Shown here in pieces: positions 61,690-64,000 of a DNA stretch of 64,000 bases. The stretch is from Candidatus Altimarinota bacterium. GTDB taxonomy: Bacteria > Patescibacteriota > Gracilibacteria > UBA4473. The translations under genes and the position numbers were made by a program. The notes below the pieces were generated by a model. The model did no database searches. It worked only from the letters and a program-made list of their open reading frames with translations, and was not told the DNA's origin. How positions within the stretch are numbered: position 1 is the first letter of the stretch; each line of letters opens with the position of its first letter. The stretch is taken from contig JAGLIF010000009.1 in assembly GCA_023143095.1 (NCBI GenBank), positions 124,001 through 188,000 of the forward strand, read 5' to 3'.

Positions 61690-63102
61690 ATGAATAAAAA
61701 TATCATCGACAAAATATGGGAAGCCCACCAGATACACTGTGAAAAAGGCGCACCAGATGTTTTTTTTATTGATCTTCAATTCCTCCATGAAGTTACCAGT
61801 CCACAAGCTTTTGAAGTATTACGACAAAATAATTGGAAACTTTTTAACCATAAACGAAATTTTGCCACAATTGACCATTCTATTCCAACCGATAAATCTC
61901 GATCAGCTTGGGAAGATACCGCTGCTAAATTTCAAGTAGAAACCCTTAAAAAAAACTGTAAAGAATTTGAAGTCACTCTTTTTGATTGCGGAAGTGGCAA
62001 TCAAGGAATTGTACATGTAATAGGACCAGAACTAGGACTTACCCAACCAGGAAAAACAATTGTTTGCGGAGATTCTCACACTTCCACACATGGTGCTTTT
62101 GGTGCTTTAGCATTTGGTATTGGAACCACTCAAATTTCTCATGTTATGGCAACTCAAACATTATTACTGGAAAAACCTAAAACTATGCAAGTAATGTTCA
62201 AGGGAACTCCTTCTAAATACTTTACTCCTAAAGATGCTATTCTAGCATTAATCAATCAAATTGGAATTCAAGGAGGCACTGGATATGCTATAGAATTTTG
62301 TGGTGAATATATCCAAAATCTTTCTATGGATGGACGAATGACTATTTGCAATATGAGTATTGAATGCGGTGCCAAATTTGGACTTATATCACCAGATGAA
62401 ACCACTTTTCAATATCTTGAAGGAAGACAATTTGTTCTTGATGATTTTGAAATAGCCAAAACCCACTGGAAACAATGGAAATCAGACGAAAAAGCATACT
62501 ATGATACAGTAGTTGAAGTAAATATTGATGGAACTGCTCCATTTGTTACTTGGGGTACAAATCCTGAACAAAGTGTTCAAATACATGAAAATATTCCATC
62601 ACCAGAAGATTTTAAAGATCCAGCAAAACAATTGGCTTGTAAAAAAGCACTTGAATACACACAACTCAAATCAGGCAATCCCATAGAAGGAACTCCAATT
62701 GATTATGTCTTCATCGGTAGTTGCACTAACTCTAGAATGGAAGATTTTAAAGCCGTAGCACAAATAATAAAAGGAAAGAAAATTCACCCTAACATAACAG
62801 CTTATTTTGTACCAGGATCAGAAACTATTCGAGCACAATGCGTAAATGAAGGCTTTGATAAAATTTTTAAAGAAGCGGGAGCTGATTTTCGATATTCTGG
62901 ATGTTCCATGTGTTTAGCAATGAACGGTGATCATGTCCCTGAGGGAAAACGATGTGCCTCTACTTCAAACCGAAACTTTGTGGGAAGACAAGGCACTGGA
63001 AGCTTTACTCATCTCATGAGTCCAGAAATGGCAGCTATTTGTGCCATATCTGGAAAAATCACTGACCCAAAAAAATATTTCAACACTCCTCAAAATCAAT
63101 GA
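61690..63102 (+). CDS. leuC: 3-isopropylmalate dehydratase large subunit
   Basis: This 470-aa aconitase-superfamily subunit isomerises isopropylmalate. The [4Fe-4S] cysteines are in GSCTNSRMEDF and GCSMCLAMN. Other blocks are VCGDSHTSTHGAFGALAFGI and NRNFVGRQGTGSFTHLMSPE. It overlaps leuD by 4 bp (ATGA), so subunit synthesis is coupled. Confidence 0.95.
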   Translation: MNKNIIDKIWEAHQIHCEKGAPDVFFIDLQFLHEVTSPQAFEVLRQNNWKLFNHKRNFATIDHSIPTDKSRSAWEDTAAKFQVETLKKNCKEFEVTLFDCGSGNQGIVHVIGPELGLTQPGKTIVCGDSHTSTHGAFGALAFGIGTTQISHVMATQTLLLEKPKTMQVMFKGTPSKYFTPKDAILALINQIGIQGGTGYAIEFCGEYIQNLSMDGRMTICNMSIECGAKFGLISPDETTFQYLEGRQFVLDDFEIAKTHWKQWKSDEKAYYDTVVEVNIDGTAPFVTWGTNPEQSVQIHENIPSPEDFKDPAKQLACKKALEYTQLKSGNPIEGTPIDYVFIGSCTNSRMEDFKAVAQIIKGKKIHPNITAYFVPGSETIRAQCVNEGFDKIFKEAGADFRYSGCSMCLAMNGDHVPEGKRCASTSNRNFVGRQGTGSFTHLMSPEMAAICAISGKITDPKKYFNTPQNQ

Positions 63103-63647
63103 AAGATTTCTCTCTCTTCACTTCCAAAACCATTTGTCTTCCACAAAAAGACATCGATACCGATCTTATCATCCCAGCAGAATTTTTAAAAACCACAACA
63201 AAAGAAGGATTAGGAAAACATGTTTTTTGCAACTTACGAAAAACTGATTCAAACTTCCCAAAGTTTAATGGACCAAGAATATTAGTCACTGGAAAAAATT
63301 TTGGTTGCGGTTCTAGTCGAGAACACGCCCCTTGGGCACTCAAAGATGCCAATATTGATGTTATCATTGCTTCTGAATTTGCAGACATATTTAAAGGCAA
63401 TGCTGAAAAAAACGGAATACTTCCTATTATTTTGACCGAAAAAACTGTACAAAAATTCCTTACTTCTGGTGAAGATTTATCGATTGATTTAAAAAATAAA
63501 ACTGTCAAAGACAGTGAAAACACATTCTATTCTTTTGAAATCACTGATTTTGCTCAAAAACGACTACTAGAAAACCTATCCGACATGGATTTTCTTATGA
63601 AATTTTCAACAGAAATACGGAGGTTTGATACAAAACAAAAAAGATAA
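63099..63647 (+). CDS. leuD: 3-isopropylmalate dehydratase small subunit
   Basis: This 182-aa swivelling subunit pairs with LeuC. Family blocks are DIDTDLIIPAEFLK, ILVTGKNFGCGSSREHAPWA and ASEFADIFKGNAEKNGILPI. leuB, needed next in the pathway, is not downstream; the operon ends here with a repeat element and an inverted surface-protein gene. Confidence 0.95.
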   Translation: MKDFSLFTSKTICLPQKDIDTDLIIPAEFLKTTTKEGLGKHVFCNLRKTDSNFPKFNGPRILVTGKNFGCGSSREHAPWALKDANIDVIIASEFADIFKGNAEKNGILPIILTEKTVQKFLTSGEDLSIDLKNKTVKDSENTFYSFEITDFAQKRLLENLSDMDFLMKFSTEIRRFDTKQKR

Positions 63648-63671
63648 AACAAAAGACCTCAAAAAGTAAAT

Positions 63672-63713
63672 TCCGACCTCTTCACCTCATTCCTGCGACG
63701 ACAGGAATCCATT
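63672..63713 (-). repeat. Modular palindromic repeat element, copy 4 (module B only)
   Basis: Minus-strand GGATTCCTGTCGTCGCAGGA then ATGAGGTGAAG. Module A is missing. Confidence 0.65.
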
Positions 63714-63714
63714 T

Positions 63715-63741
63715 TTGATTACTTTTTTTCAGTGTTTCCTT
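63715..63741 (-). repeat. Dispersed intergenic repeat, copy 9, supplying a stop codon
   Basis: Minus-strand TAAGGAAACACTGAAAAAAA then GTAATC. Its first TAA is the stop codon of the partial surface-protein gene. Confidence 0.6.
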
Positions 63742-64000
63742 AAAATCCAGGAGTTGGAATCTTCCTAACTTTTCCATCGGGACGAATGATAAAAGCATGT
63801 TTATTGGTATCACAAGAGACACCATCCGCAACACAATAAGGATTATAATCAGGAGCTGATCCTTTTATAGTAGGATCTATGTCTCCACTCTGTTTATATC
63901 TTCTCACGAAATGCAGATCATATTTTTGAGCGATTTTTCTTTTTGCTGTGGAATCTACTCCCGGTGGTGTTCCCCATGGATCGAGAAAACCACTAATATT
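63740..64000 (-). CDS. C-terminal end of a second Ig-like surface protein (partial)
   Basis: The last 86 codons of a minus-strand gene run off the right edge, from NISGFLDPWGTPPGVDSTAK to IIRPDGKVRKIPTPGF. Over this stretch it is nearly identical in DNA and protein to the end of the 1074-aa protein at 11876-12135 but inverted; differences cluster in the final 15 codons. The upstream part, signal peptide included, is outside the window. Confidence 0.88.
   Translation of the reverse strand, partial: NISGFLDPWGTPPGVDSTAKRKIAQKYDLHFVRRYKQSGDIDPTIKGSAPDYNPYCVADGVSCDTNKHAFIIRPDGKVRKIPTPGF

Overview
The window is AT-rich bacterial DNA using the standard genetic code: UGA ends genes, for example at the leuC/leuD junction. 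Small ribosomal genes are scattered, genomic islands are small, large secreted surface proteins are numerous, the division and peptidoglycan genes do not sit in a dcw cluster, and Shine-Dalgarno sequences are mostly missing. Together with an archaeal-type triosephosphate isomerase, S-layer homology domains and a leucine operon, this suggests a member of the Patescibacteria/CPR, most likely near Peregrinibacteria. That placement is inference; there is no 16S rRNA gene in the window.

Layout. 1-5.1 kb holds a pentapeptide-repeat protein (5' end outside the window), a FemABX-type transferase, a [2Fe-2S] ferredoxin, rpmG, an AI-2E-type permease, prmC and rpsU. 5.1-12.2 kb is a surface-protein block: an SLH protein, a 562-aa repeat protein, a small Trp/Cys-rich secreted protein and a 1074-aa Ig-like protein. 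12.2-28.6 kb is core metabolism and information processing: a shikimate kinase-PurN fusion, rsmG, a minimal SufB/SufD-like protein, an ACT-domain protein, mfd, dnaN, a CNNM/CorC transporter, rpmA, a secreted subtilase, murA and dgt. 28.7-32.9 kb is a degraded patch with tRNA-Ser, a helicase remnant, a HAD pseudogene and an intact membrane-anchored metalloprotease. 32.9-45.2 kb has mraY, an O-antigen-ligase-like gene, uppS, a prenyl synthase, obgE, rplT-rpmI-infC, tpiA, a class B PBP and rel.

45.26-54.7 kb is the accessory region. The tmRNA gene ssrA is followed at its 3' end by a large serine recombinase whose reading frame ends inside ssrA. Then come a small coupled ORF, a winged-helix-like protein, a structured RNA, a tail-anchored protein, a GC-richer noncoding stretch, and a compact three-gene operon: a C5 cytosine methyltransferase, a protein with two GHKL ATPase domains (one MORC/Hsp90/MutL-like, one histidine-kinase-like), and a receiver-domain protein with an unknown C-terminus. 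I consider this methylase/double-GHKL/receiver set the best candidate for a little-described system, possibly a phosphorelay-controlled defence or epigenetic module. No restriction nuclease is recognisable.

54.7-64 kb returns to core genes: rpsT, lspA, pabB, rnc, nusB, rpmF, rpmE, ridA, leuA, leuC and leuD. The last 261 bases are the 3' end of a near-identical inverted paralogue of the 1074-aa surface protein. Several intergenic repeat families run through the window: a ~38-bp repeat with about ten copies, a modular palindromic element with four, and two related 36-bp palindromes. Small ribosomal genes share a strong promoter (TTGACA/T, 16-bp spacer, TAAAAT-like).
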